Shown here one piece after another: positions 33,331-42,900 of a stretch of 64,000 bases of DNA. Source of the DNA: Actinomadura pelletieri DSM 43383 (GTDB lineage: Bacteria; Actinomycetota; Actinomycetes; Streptosporangiales; Streptosporangiaceae). The position numbers and the translations under genes are program-made. The number at the start of each line of letters is the position of its first letter. The first letter of the stretch is position 1. The stretch spans positions 124,001 through 188,000 of the forward strand of contig NZ_RBWU01000008.1 in assembly GCF_003634705.1 (NCBI RefSeq), in the 5' to 3' direction. The notes under the pieces are model-generated. The model was not told where the DNA came from. It worked only from the letters and a program-made list of their open reading frames with translations, and did no database searches.

Positions 33331-34437
33331 TCAGGCGTGGGCGGCGCGGGCGCGGGCCGGACGGCTCAGCCGCCGGCGGGCGCGGTGGCCGCGCAGCAGC
33401 AGGCCGATCACCGCGCTCTGCGGGGTGCGGACGCCCCGGGCGCGCAGCAGCGACGCGATGCTCCACAACTGGGTCTCGCCGACGTGCAGGGGAGCGCCGT
33501 GCACGTCGTCGTACTCCACCACCTCGAGATCGCGGACATGCTCGCGCAGGAACCGCACGTCCCCGGCGGGGATGATCTCGTCGCGCAGGCTCGCCGTGGT
33601 GAAGACGGGGATGCGCAGCCCGGCGAGCTGCTCGCCGCTCAGCGCCCACGCGCCGAGATCGTCCTCGATGCGCGCCGCGGGTTCGCCGGTGAGGTGCGCG
33701 AGGGTGTCCACGGTGATCCGCGGCAGGGCACGCCGCCAGTCGGGGTCGGTGAAGAACGTGTGGACCGGCGCGCCGGCCGTGATGATGCCCTTGATCCGGT
33801 CGTCCTCCGCGGCGCAGTGCAGCGCGAGGTGACCGCTGAAGCTCAGCGCGATCGCGTAGGTCTGGCTGACGTCCGCGCGGCCGCTGACGGCGTCCAGCAC
33901 CCGGGACAGCATGCGCCGACTGTCCGGCCCGTAGCGCAGCGTGTTCTCGCCGACGCCGGGCAGTTCGGTGACGAGGCCCGCCATGCCCAGCCGCCGCAGC
34001 TTGACCAGCGTGGGCGCCCACTGCTCCTTGACGGTGACGATCCCGCCCATGATCACCAGGAGGGGTTTGGGGGACGACGCAGACAGCCCGGTCGCCCAGC
34101 AGCGGACCCGGCCGCCGTCCATCTCGACCTCGACGCTTTCCAGGCCGCCGCGTTCGGCCGCCCACTGCCGGATCGACTCGACCGCCCGGTCCTGCGCCTT
34201 CTGCCGTGGCGGGCCGTCCACGTACGGGAATCGCGCCATGGCGAAGTACCGGCTGGCCTCCAGGTCGCGGCCACGTCCCGCGAGCAGTTCGGCCGCGCGG
34301 CACCATTCGCCCGTCCAGGTGCCGGGCCCGTCGCCCTCGTCGGTGGTGATGCGGCCCAGCAGCGCGCGGTAGCGCGGGATGCGCTGGCCGCGGGCGTGGA
34401 CCTCCACGTACCGCTTCAGCTCGCCGACGTCGTTCAT
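33331..34437 (-). CDS. Alpha/beta-hydrolase of the tetronate cassette (AbyA5/Agg5-like, acetate elimination)
   Basis: 368 aa. A helical N-terminal cap (about 1-110) precedes the hydrolase fold: LLVIMGGIVTVKEQWAPTL, TELPGVGENTLRY, the elbow IALSFSGHLALHC with its Ser, FTTASLRDEIIPAGD with an acid, and YDDVHGAPLHVGE with a His. This is the cap-hydrolase type of Agg5/AbyA5. In agglomerin and abyssomicin pathways that enzyme removes acetate from the acetylated hydroxymethyl of the tetronate to leave an exocyclic alkene. It follows the acetyltransferase with ATGA overlap, the same order as in abyA4-A5. The alkene is later used in spiro-ring formation. Confidence 0.82.
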   Translation of the reverse strand: MNDVGELKRYVEVHARGQRIPRYRALLGRITTDEGDGPGTWTGEWCRAAELLAGRGRDLEASRYFAMARFPYVDGPPRQKAQDRAVESIRQWAAERGGLESVEVEMDGGRVRCWATGLSASSPKPLLVIMGGIVTVKEQWAPTLVKLRRLGMAGLVTELPGVGENTLRYGPDSRRMLSRVLDAVSGRADVSQTYAIALSFSGHLALHCAAEDDRIKGIITAGAPVHTFFTDPDWRRALPRITVDTLAHLTGEPAARIEDDLGAWALSGEQLAGLRIPVFTTASLRDEIIPAGDVRFLREHVRDLEVVEYDDVHGAPLHVGETQLWSIASLLRARGVRTPQSAVIGLLLRGHRARRRLSRPARARAAHA

Positions 34438-35234
34438 CGCTCTCCTTCGAGGGCCGGTGCCGGTGCGGCGCCCGGCGAGCCCGCGCCGAACGACTCCAGC
34501 GAATCCTTGATCTCCGCCAGTACGTCGGCGGCCTCCGCCCCGTCGATCACGCGGTGGTCGAAGGTGAGGCTGAGCCGCATCACCGGTGCGACGCCGATCT
34601 GTCCGTCCCGGCAGACCGGACGGTCGGTGACACGGCCGAGCCCGAGGGTGATGGTCGTGCCGCCCACGGAGTAGAAGCCGTCGACGGGACGGTGCCCGAG
34701 CGACGTCACGGCGAACGTCCCCACCGTCTCGGCGCGCTTGCCGAGCGGCCGCACCGCGAGCCGGTAGAGCAGCGTCCCGAGCGGCCAGGGAAGCCGGTGG
34801 AACAGCCGCACGGCCGCGAACTCCGGCATGGTCGCGGGGTCACCGGCGCGGAACCGGTCGAGATGCCGCTGCACGTCCGCCAGGTCCCGGCCGGCGAGAT
34901 CGTCGATGACGGTCGCCAGCACGACCCGCTGCCCGCCCAGCGTCTTGTCCAGCGTGACCTTGCCGTTGACCGTGTCGTAGCGCGCCAGCCGTGGCCGGAC
35001 GCGCCCGCGCACGGCGGCGTTCGCCTCCGGGTGCACCGCCAGCACCCGCGCGGCGGCGTGCAGCACGCAGGTCACGGTGGAGAGTCGGCCGCCCTCCGCG
35101 CGGACCCGTTCCCGGTGCCGCCGGACGGCGGTCATGTCGACCTCGGTGTCGAGGAAGACCGGGGCGATCACGCGGATCTCGTCGAGGAAGCGCAGCGTGT
35201 GGCGGCGTTCCCGGGGCACCGGTGCGGTCTTCAC
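34434..35234 (-). CDS. E2-type acyltransferase of the tetronate cassette (AbyA4/Agg4-like)
   Basis: 266 aa from GTG 35234, 1 bp after the ACP stop. It is a lone catalytic domain of the 2-oxoacid dehydrogenase E2 family, without lipoyl domain: the active-site motif HRVIDG (about 221-226, in LTFDHRVIDGAEAADVL), a trimer-type core and FAVTSLGHRPVDGFY. In tetronate pathways this enzyme acetylates the hydroxymethyl group of the new ring from acetyl-CoA, setting up elimination by the next gene product. Stand-alone E2 domains are otherwise rare, so the assignment in this context is strong. Confidence 0.88.
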   Translation of the reverse strand: MKTAPVPRERRHTLRFLDEIRVIAPVFLDTEVDMTAVRRHRERVRAEGGRLSTVTCVLHAAARVLAVHPEANAAVRGRVRPRLARYDTVNGKVTLDKTLGGQRVVLATVIDDLAGRDLADVQRHLDRFRAGDPATMPEFAAVRLFHRLPWPLGTLLYRLAVRPLGKRAETVGTFAVTSLGHRPVDGFYSVGGTTITLGLGRVTDRPVCRDGQIGVAPVMRLSLTFDHRVIDGAEAADVLAEIKDSLESFGAGSPGAAPAPALEGER

Positions 35235-35235
35235 C

Positions 35236-35460
35236 TCAGGCCACCGTCAGCTCGTAGAGGTCCCGCAGCGTGGCCGCGCGCACCGCGTCGGGCAGCGACA
35301 CCGGCCGGCCCGTCCGCCGCTCCAGGGCGCTGAGCAGGGTCAGCAGGTGGAGGGAGTCCCAGGAGGGGAGCCGGTCGAGCCGTTCGCCGGCGTCCTCGGC
35401 CGACACCGTGATCCCGAGCTCCTGGTCGAGGAGGGCGATGAAGTCGTCGATCGTGTCCAC
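35236..35460 (-). CDS. Discrete acyl carrier protein for the glyceryl unit (AbyA3-like)
   Basis: 74 aa from GTG 35460; GCAGGAG lies 7 bp upstream and the G of the start is shared with the previous TAG. The phosphopantetheine Ser is in LPSWDSLHLLTLLSAL (about residue 36), then RPVSLPDAVRAATLRDLYEL completes the four-helix ACP. Located between the FkbH-like gene and the E2 gene, it matches the glyceryl-ACP of tetronate pathways. It is loaded from 1,3-bisphosphoglycerate by the FkbH-like enzyme and supplies the three carbons of the tetronate ring. Confidence 0.9.
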   Translation of the reverse strand: MDTIDDFIALLDQELGITVSAEDAGERLDRLPSWDSLHLLTLLSALERRTGRPVSLPDAVRAATLRDLYELTVA

Positions 35461-37370
35461 TAGGCGTCTCCTGCGAGGTCGGCGGGACGAAGTTCCTCGG
35501 TCAGCGTGATGTGGTCCGGGGTGTCCACGATGTCGGCCAGATCGTGCCGGTACGTGGTCGTGGGACCGTCCTCGGCGACCTGCTCGAAGCCGTAGCGCGG
35601 GTAGAAGTCCCTGGCCCCGTGGTTCTTGGCGGTCTTGCGGTAGTCGGCCAGCACCTCCTCGGCGCCGGTGGACCTGGCGTACCTGAGGATCGCGGCGAGC
35701 GCGGTCGGCTCGATGCCGCGGGAGAAGACCCGGCAACTGAGCAGGAAGTTCTCGATGTGGACGGTCGCGCCGACCCGGCGGGTCAGCACCGCGCCCACCA
35801 GGCCGTTGTCGCCGAAGCGGTCGCGGGTGCGGACGGCGAGCACGAGCGCGTCCGGGTCGGCGACCCGTTCCCGGACCTCGGTTCGTCCGAGCCGCAGGCC
35901 GGTGAGGTTGAACTGGTTGGTCCGCTGCGTGAGCTGCGAGATCCGTGCCGTGTCGGCGTCGTCGGCGGCGGTGAGGCGCACCTCGACGCGCAGCTCGTGG
36001 AGGTAGTCCTCGATCGACTCGAAGCCGTCCAGGAAGTCCTTGCGGACCACCTCGACGCGGTACCGGTCGACCCTGGCCCGGTCGTCGGCCGTCAGTTCCC
36101 GGGTGGTGAACCAGCCGTCCCGCAGGAGCCGGTCGAGGTGCAGTGCCGGTTCGCCGTCGACCCGGATCACCGTGACGCCGGGGAGCGAGTGCCGCACCAG
36201 CCCGCACTCGTAGGGGCTGTCGTCGACGAAGACGAAAGCGTCGGTGCCGATGTTGAGCGTGGCGGCGAGGTCGGCGATGCTCTCGTTCTTCGGACCCCAG
36301 CTCGCCGCGATCCGGACGAAGTCCTTCTCCCGCAGCGTCATCCCCGGATGGGAGTCGAGGACCGCGCGGACGGGCTCCAAATCGTTCTTGCTGACCGCCG
36401 CGAGCAGCACCCCCTGGGCGCCGATCTGCTTGACGACCCGTTGGAAGGCGCCGAACGCCTCCCCGCGCATGCCCTCGCCGATCTCGATGCCCTCCGGGCC
36501 GTCCTCGCCGAGGACGCCGCCCCAGAGCGTGCCGTCGAGGTCGAGCGCCAGGGCCTTCGCGGTGCGGCCGGTGAGGTGGCGGGCGATGTGGCCGACCTCG
36601 CGGGCGTACTCGGCGAGCAGCCCGGCGGACAGGTGCGCCTTCGCGTAGACGCTCTGCCGGAGATCGTCGGCGGGGACGCCGTCGGCGACCAGCGGGTCGA
36701 GGTCGAGCACGTAGACGCTCGGGCGACGCTCCGCCATCCGCAGCAACCGGGCGTTGGCCTCCCGCCACACCGCCCCGAGCCGGGCGCGGGCGAGATGGTC
36801 CACGAGCTGGGCCGGGAAACGGCGGGGCAGCGGGACGGTGTTGAGCACCAGCACGCCCCGCCCGGCGGCCTCGAACCGCTCCGCGAGCCCGTCGATGAGC
36901 TTGAGCTTCCGCTCCCACGCGCGTTCGACGTCGTCCGGCCGCCACGGGACCGGCACGTCGTCGAAGATGACGGCCGGGTCGAGCACGCAGGTCACCAGGT
37001 CGGGCCGGGCCGCGTACAGGCCGCTGTCCGGATCGCCGAGGTCGAACACGTAGCCGTCGAAGTCCCCGACGTGCGGGCGCAGCAGCAGCCCGTGCCTGGC
37101 CAGTTGCGCGGTCAGCGCGGGGACCAGGGCGGGCAGCGTTCCGTGGCCGGTGACGGCGACGGTGAGGGACGGGGTGTCCGGGTGCTCGGCGGTGACGTCG
37201 GCCGGGTCGAGCCGGGCCAGCAGGTGGCCGGCCTGGAGCAGTTCGGTGTCGGACAGGCCGGCCAGCAGGCCCGCGACGCGCGGGTACTCGGCGGCGAGCC
37301 GTCCCGTCCGGTGCAGCTCGCGCAGCGTGTCGGCCGGGCCGGGGGCTTCGGAGCCGGAGGCTTCGGGCAT
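35460..37370 (-). CDS. FkbH-like HAD-superfamily glyceryltransferase/phosphatase (AbyA2-like)
   Basis: 636 aa. The N-terminal SGNH-like part (about 40-260) contains LTVAVTGHGTLPALVP and VLDLDPLVADG. The HAD domain follows, with the nucleophile motif ALDLDGTLWGGVLGEDG (about 275-290), SKNDLEPVRAVLD and the acidic FVFVDDSPYEC. The C-terminal GNAT-like domain (RDRFGDNGLVGAVL, NFLLSCRVFSRGIE) ends the protein. The enzyme takes D-1,3-bisphosphoglycerate, removes a phosphate and places the glyceryl group on the discrete ACP encoded just downstream. It starts 5 bp after the KAS III stop. Confidence 0.93.
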   Translation of the reverse strand: MPEASGSEAPGPADTLRELHRTGRLAAEYPRVAGLLAGLSDTELLQAGHLLARLDPADVTAEHPDTPSLTVAVTGHGTLPALVPALTAQLARHGLLLRPHVGDFDGYVFDLGDPDSGLYAARPDLVTCVLDPAVIFDDVPVPWRPDDVERAWERKLKLIDGLAERFEAAGRGVLVLNTVPLPRRFPAQLVDHLARARLGAVWREANARLLRMAERRPSVYVLDLDPLVADGVPADDLRQSVYAKAHLSAGLLAEYAREVGHIARHLTGRTAKALALDLDGTLWGGVLGEDGPEGIEIGEGMRGEAFGAFQRVVKQIGAQGVLLAAVSKNDLEPVRAVLDSHPGMTLREKDFVRIAASWGPKNESIADLAATLNIGTDAFVFVDDSPYECGLVRHSLPGVTVIRVDGEPALHLDRLLRDGWFTTRELTADDRARVDRYRVEVVRKDFLDGFESIEDYLHELRVEVRLTAADDADTARISQLTQRTNQFNLTGLRLGRTEVRERVADPDALVLAVRTRDRFGDNGLVGAVLTRRVGATVHIENFLLSCRVFSRGIEPTALAAILRYARSTGAEEVLADYRKTAKNHGARDFYPRYGFEQVAEDGPTTTYRHDLADIVDTPDHITLTEELRPADLAGDA

Positions 37371-37375
37371 GGTGA

Positions 37376-38407
37376 TCAGACCTTCTCCAGGGCGAAGCCC
37401 GCCTTGATCCATTTGCTGGACTCGATCGCGATGCCGATCGTCCGGTCGCCGCCGATCATGCGCGGAAGGGCCTGTTCCAGCTGGAAGAACGGCAGCGCGT
37501 TGCCGGTGTTGCCGATGTCGACGACGCAGCTGACCTCCTCGGCGGCGGGCAGCCCGAGGCCCTCGGTGATCCGCGCGGTCATCCGTCCCGAAAGCTGCGG
37601 CGGCAGCAGGTAGTCGACGTCGGTCTCCTTCCAGTCCAGCTCGTCGAGCAGCGCGTCCAGGACGTCGACGGCGAGCGCGGGGACGGACTCCTCGATCGCC
37701 TTGTAGTCCTCCACGACCGGGGAGCGGTCGGAGCCGCGGTCGCCACGGCCGAACCACTCGACGACCTGCCCCGGCGGCCGGTTCAGCCCGACCAGCCGGA
37801 GCAGCACGTGCCGGATCACCGCCGATCCCGGCGCGGGTTCGGTGCCGAGGACCGCCGCGCCCGCGCCGTCGCCGAACAGCAGCACGTTGACCTGTTCGGC
37901 GGACGGCAGGGCGGCGAAGTCCGCGGCCGTGTCGAAGTGCTTGGCGCTGTTGTCGCCGCCGAGGACAAGGGCGTGCCCGTCGCCGCGGGCGCGCAGCAGC
38001 GTGCGTGCCACGTCCAGTGCCTGGACGGCGCCGCAGCATCCCGACTGGAGTTGGTAGGTGGGAACGTCGTTGATACCGAGCCGTTCGGCGACCATGTTGA
38101 CCGTCGCGGGCATGAGCTGGTCGGGCGACGCGGTGCCCATCACCACCAGGTCGATGTCGGCGGCGGTGAGCCCGGCGGACTCCAACGCCCGAGCGCCGGC
38201 CTGTTCACCCAGGTCGGCGAGAGAGTGGCGGGTCTCGCCTGTGTCCAGGTCGATGGCGAAGTGACGGCCGCGGGTGCCGATGAAGGAGTCCACCCACTCC
38301 TCCCACACCGACGGGACGCCGAGGCGGCGGATCAGCGTGGCGTTGTCCACCGGAGGGCCCGGAAGAGCCGTGCCGACGGAGCGGAGATGGATGTCAGGGC
38401 CGCTCAT
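37376..38407 (-). CDS. KAS III-like tetronate-forming enzyme (AbyA1/Agg1-like)
   Basis: 343 aa from ATG 38407 (GGAAGGACCAGG upstream). The thiolase fold is complete, with the nucleophile Cys in QLQSGCCGAVQAL (about 123-124), the LFGDGAGAAVL loop and the Asn in VVDIGNTGNALPFF. The usual FabH His of the HQAN loop is absent: the site reads LLPPQLSG. In tetronate pathways this enzyme joins the beta-ketoacyl chain on the last PKS carrier to glyceryl-ACP by C-C and C-O bond formation, releasing the tetronate. That explains why no thioesterase ends the PKS. It is the first gene of the five-gene cassette. Confidence 0.9.
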   Translation of the reverse strand: MSGPDIHLRSVGTALPGPPVDNATLIRRLGVPSVWEEWVDSFIGTRGRHFAIDLDTGETRHSLADLGEQAGARALESAGLTAADIDLVVMGTASPDQLMPATVNMVAERLGINDVPTYQLQSGCCGAVQALDVARTLLRARGDGHALVLGGDNSAKHFDTAADFAALPSAEQVNVLLFGDGAGAAVLGTEPAPGSAVIRHVLLRLVGLNRPPGQVVEWFGRGDRGSDRSPVVEDYKAIEESVPALAVDVLDALLDELDWKETDVDYLLPPQLSGRMTARITEGLGLPAAEEVSCVVDIGNTGNALPFFQLEQALPRMIGGDRTIGIAIESSKWIKAGFALEKV

Positions 38408-38476
38408 CCTGGTCCTTCCAGCACTGCGTGAATAAGGTCGCGGATTCTCATGGTCGACGGCGCCGCTTAAGCGGAA

Positions 38477-39982
38477 CTAGGCCCGCGCTGACGCCCGCTC
38501 GCCGGGCTCGGTCCCGGTGTTCGCCGCGCCGAACCAGGCGGTGAGGGCGTCCCGGAGTCCGGTGCCGTCGGGCGTGGCGGTCGCCCAGGCGACCCGTCCG
38601 TCCGGTCGGAGCAGCAGCGCGGCGGCGTCGATCCGTTCGGTCGGTTCGGCGGTGACGGCGTCCACCCGGTCGTCCCAGCCGGTGACGCCGTTCGCGGCCA
38701 TGGAGCCGCGGGACAGGTCGAGCAGGACGCCGCGTCCGGAACGCAGGCACGCGGCGACGCCCGTCGGCCCGTCCGGCGTCTCGATCGGGATGTCGGGGAG
38801 GCGGTGGCCGACCAGCGGATGGTCCACCGCGTTCGGGCCGGGCTCGTACCGGACGTCCATCCCGCCGACCAGCTTGACGAGATGCTCGTTGACCTGGTCG
38901 AGCCTGATCAGCTCGGCGAACAGTTCGCGCAGCGGCTCGGCGGCGGCCATCGGATGCATGAGCGGGATCTGCGCCTGCGTGGTACGGCACGCGCGGGCGC
39001 CGACCGGGTGGCGTTCGGCGTGGTAGGTGTCCAGCAGCGCGGGCGGGGCCCAGCCGTGCACGGCGGCGGCGAGCTTCCAGCCCAGGTCGACCGCGTCCTC
39101 GAGTCCGGTGCTGAGGGCCTGCCCGCCGAGCGGGAAGTGCACGTGGGCGGCGTCGCCGGCGAGGAACACGCCCCGGTCGCGGTAGGCGGCGGCGTGCCGG
39201 GTGACATGGAACCAGCGCGACAGCCAGCGCGGTTCGCCGAGCGTGACCTGTTCCCCGGTGACCTCGGCGATGCGGCGGCCGAGTTCGTCGAGCGTGACGG
39301 GCGCGTTCCGGTCGGGCGGCTCCACCCCGAACTCGGCGGTGGTCACCCGGAGCGTCTCGGGGCTGGACGGCGACACGGTGAACAGGCCGCCGGGATGGAT
39401 GTGCGGGCCGAGCCGCTGGAACAGCTCGTCGCTCACCGCCAGCTCCCCGATCAGCCCGTAGAAGGGGGACTCGGTTCCCGGGAACTCGATGCCGGCGAGC
39501 CGCCGTACCGTGCTGTCGGGCCCGTCGCAGCCGACCAGGAACCGGCAGCGCAGAGACTCCTCCCCGGTCGCGGTACGGACCCGCGCCACGACGCCCTCGT
39601 CGTCCTGGTCCAGGCCGACGAGTTCGTGACCGCGCCGGACGTCCGCGCCCAGCTTCACGGCGTGCTCCTCCAGGCGCCGCTCCAGCGCCGTCTGGGGGAG
39701 GGCGTAGTTGTATTCGCGCGGCTCCTTCAGCGCGGTGGGGTCGAGGCCGAGGTGCGCGAAGAACGCGCGGGGGAACTCCATGCCGTCGCCGCGCAGCGCG
39801 TCCATGACGCCCCGCTGGACGAGCAGTTCGACGACGGTCGGGTTGACGGCCATGCCCGGCGAGTCGATCCGCGGTTCGGGCAGCCGTTCCAACACGATCG
39901 TCTCGACGCCCGCGGTTCCGAGTTCGCACGCGAGCATCAGCCCGGCCGGGCCCGCGCCGACGATGATGACGTTCCGGTTCAT
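38477..39982 (-). CDS. FAD-dependent PHBH-fold enzyme; candidate PyrE3-like [4+2] cyclase
   Basis: 501 aa, ATG 39982 overlapping the last PKS stop (ATGA). Class A flavoprotein motifs are present: the dinucleotide fold [33 protein letters not shown] and [20 protein letters not shown], plus a C-terminal thioredoxin-like extension from about 395 ([16 protein letters not shown]). Most relatives hydroxylate aromatics with NAD(P)H. In spirotetronate and spirotetramate clusters, however, members of this fold (PyrE3 of pyrroindomycin and homologues) bind FAD structurally and form the decalin by an intramolecular [4+2] reaction. Its coupling to the final PKS gene and the predicted dienophile/diene favour that role. 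A tailoring hydroxylase remains possible. Confidence 0.75.
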   Translation of the reverse strand: MNRNVIIVGAGPAGLMLACELGTAGVETIVLERLPEPRIDSPGMAVNPTVVELLVQRGVMDALRGDGMEFPRAFFAHLGLDPTALKEPREYNYALPQTALERRLEEHAVKLGADVRRGHELVGLDQDDEGVVARVRTATGEESLRCRFLVGCDGPDSTVRRLAGIEFPGTESPFYGLIGELAVSDELFQRLGPHIHPGGLFTVSPSSPETLRVTTAEFGVEPPDRNAPVTLDELGRRIAEVTGEQVTLGEPRWLSRWFHVTRHAAAYRDRGVFLAGDAAHVHFPLGGQALSTGLEDAVDLGWKLAAAVHGWAPPALLDTYHAERHPVGARACRTTQAQIPLMHPMAAAEPLRELFAELIRLDQVNEHLVKLVGGMDVRYEPGPNAVDHPLVGHRLPDIPIETPDGPTGVAACLRSGRGVLLDLSRGSMAANGVTGWDDRVDAVTAEPTERIDAAALLLRPDGRVAWATATPDGTGLRDALTAWFGAANTGTEPGERASARA

Positions 39983-42900
39983 GACGTGCTCCTTGTGACG
40001 AGGGTGTGGATGTGGCGGGCGATCCCGGCGGGGGTCGGGTCGTCGAACACCGCCGCGGGGGACAGGCGCACCCCGACCGGGCGCAGCCGGGCGCTCAGTT
40101 CCAGCGCGGCGAACGACGACAGCCCGTGGTCGAGGAGGCTGGCGCCGGTGTCCAGCTCCTCGGGCGAGTCGAGGCCGAGCACGTCCGCGGCGTGGGCGCG
40201 GACGAGGTCGAGCAGCAGGGACGCGCGTTCCTCGTCCGGCGCCTCGCGCAGCCGCTCCAGCCAGGAGTCGTCCGCCGGCTCCTCGGTGCGGCTCAGGAGC
40301 CGCCGCGCCTCGGGAACCTCGCGGAACAGCGCGCCCCGGCCCTCGGCGGCCAGCTCCGGCACGAGGAATTCCCACGCGATGTCGGCCACGACGACGGACG
40401 CGGTCGCGGGGTCGGTCGCGCGTTCGAGGACGGTCATGGCGTACCGGGGCGGGATGGGGCGCAGCCCCCACGTGGTGTCCGCCTGCGCGTTCTCGTCCGA
40501 GGGGCCCCACGCCACGGTGAGGGCGGGGAGGCCGCGGGCCCTGCGCCGGTGGGCGAGCGCGTCCAGGAACGCGTGCCCGGCGGCGTCCGCCGCGCGGCCG
40601 GGGGCGCCGAGGACCCCGGCGGCCGAGCACAGGATCACGAAGGCCGACAGGTCGAGTTCGGAGGTCAGTTCGTCGAGGTTCGTGGCGGCTGCGGGGTCGG
40701 CGTCGTCGACCGCCACGTGCACGACGGCGGTGAGCGGTCGCGTCGCCGGAATCGACTCCGGCAGGCGGGCGAGCGCGTCGCGGTCGGTGAGGTCGCACGC
40801 CGTCCAGGTCACCTGGGCACCGAGCCCGGCCAGTTCGTCGGTCGGTTCGTCGGGCTCGTTCTTCCCGGTCAGGAGGAGGTGCGGGGCGCCGTGCTCGGCC
40901 AGCCAGCGGGCCGCCTCCGCCCCGGCCACGGTGTCGGCGCCGGTCACCAGGACGGTGCCGGACGGTCGCCAGGCCGCGCCGTCCGCCGCGTCCAGGGGCG
41001 CGCCCACCAGCCGACGGGCGAACACCCCGGACGACCGCACGGCGATCTGATCCTCGTCCGGCTCTCCGGCGAGCACGGCGCGCAGCAGATCACCGGCCCG
41101 CTGGTCCGGGTCGGACGGAAGGTCGACCAGCCCGCCCCAGCGCGGCGGCCGCTCGGCCGCGAGGGACTGCACCAGGCCCCAGATCTCGGCCTGACCGGGG
41201 TCGACCGGCGGATCGGACGGGCCCGTGGAGACCGCGCCGCGGGTCGCCGCCCAGATCGGAGCCCGGATCGCGGCACGGTCCAGCGCCTCCGCCAGCCGCC
41301 GTGTCGGTTCGATCCGGTCCTCGTCGAGCGCGAGGAGGGACAGCACGCCTTCCACGCCGGTGCCGGTGACCGCGTTCCGGAGGCGGTCGGCGAGTTCGTC
41401 CGGCCCGGTGTCCTCCGGACCCACGGCGATCTCGGCGCCGTGCTCGCCGAACGCCTCGGCGACCGTCTTCACGAGGGGGTCGCCGGCGTTCCGCCGCGGT
41501 GTCACCAGCAGCCATCTGCCCGCGGGCGTGCCGACCCGCGGGTGTGCCGCCGGGAGCCAGGCGATCCGGTGACCCCAGCGCGCACGCCGCCGCCGTGCCG
41601 ACAGCGCGGGCAGCAGCGCGGCCAGCGCCGTCCGCTGCTCGCCGGTGATCCGGAGGTCGCGGGCGACGGCGTCGAGATCGGCGGCCTCGACCGCGTCCCA
41701 GAAGGGCGACTCCGCGGCGGGCCGTCCGTCCGCGCCCTCGGTGCCCGGCACGTCGATCCAGTAGCGGCGGCGCTGGAAGGCGTAGGTGGGCAGCGGGACG
41801 CGACGGGTGCGGGCCGCGCCGAACCACGTCCGCCAGCCGACCGGGCACCCGGCGGTGTGGACGGTGGCCAGCGCCGTCAACGCCGTGCGGACCTCGGGCC
41901 GCCGGGCCCGCAGCACCGAGACGGACACCGCGCCGGGCGACTCGCCGTCGTCGTCCGGGCGGTCCTGCGCCATCGCGGTGAGCACCGCGTCGGGACCCAG
42001 TTCCAGGTAGGTGGTGACCCCTTCGGAGCGGAGGGTCGCGATCGCGTCCGCGAACCGGACGGTGCCGCGGATGTGGTCGGTCCAGTAGTCGGGCGAGCGC
42101 AGCTGCTCGTCCGTGGCGATCTTCCCGGTGAGGTTGGAGACGATCGGAATGGCGGCCGGGGAGTAGTCGAGCCGCTCCGCGACGGCCCGGAACCGGTCGA
42201 GGATCACATCGGTGTGGGGCGAGTGGAACGCGTGGCTGACCTGGAGGCGGCGGGTCCGGTGGCCGCGCTTCTTCCACTCGTCGGCGAGGCGCAGGACGAG
42301 GTCGTGGTCGCCGGAGATGACGGTGGACGACGGCGAGTTGACCGCGGCGACCGAGACCCGGTCCTCGTGGCCGGCCAGGCTCTCGCGCACCTCGTCCTCC
42401 GGGGCGCGGACGGACACCATCGCGCCGTGCTCGGTGATCTCCTGCATGAGCCGGCCGCGGGCCGCGACGAGCGCGCAGGCGTCGGCGAGGGAGAGCACCC
42501 CGCCGACATGCGCGGCGGTGATCTCGCCGACGGAGTGTCCGGCGAGGTGGCCGGGACGGACCTCCCAGCTCTCCAGCAGCCGGAACAGCGCCGTCTCGAG
42601 CGCGAACAGGGCCGGTTGCGCGTGCCGGGTCTCGTGGAGACGGTCGTCGTCGGGCGCGAACATGATGTCGCGGAGCGGCTGTTCGAAGTGCGCGCAGACG
42701 TCGTCCAGGGCGCGGGCGAAGACGGGGAACGCGTCGTACAGCTCGCGACCCATGCCGGGACGCTGGCTGCCCTGCCCGGTGAACAGGAAGGCGGGCCCGC
42801 CGCCGCGCGCGGTGACCTGGTTCTGGATCACGGCGGAGCCGGTCCGCCCGCGGCCGAGCGCGTCCAGCCCTTCGAGGAGGCCGGCCCGGTCGTCGGCGAC

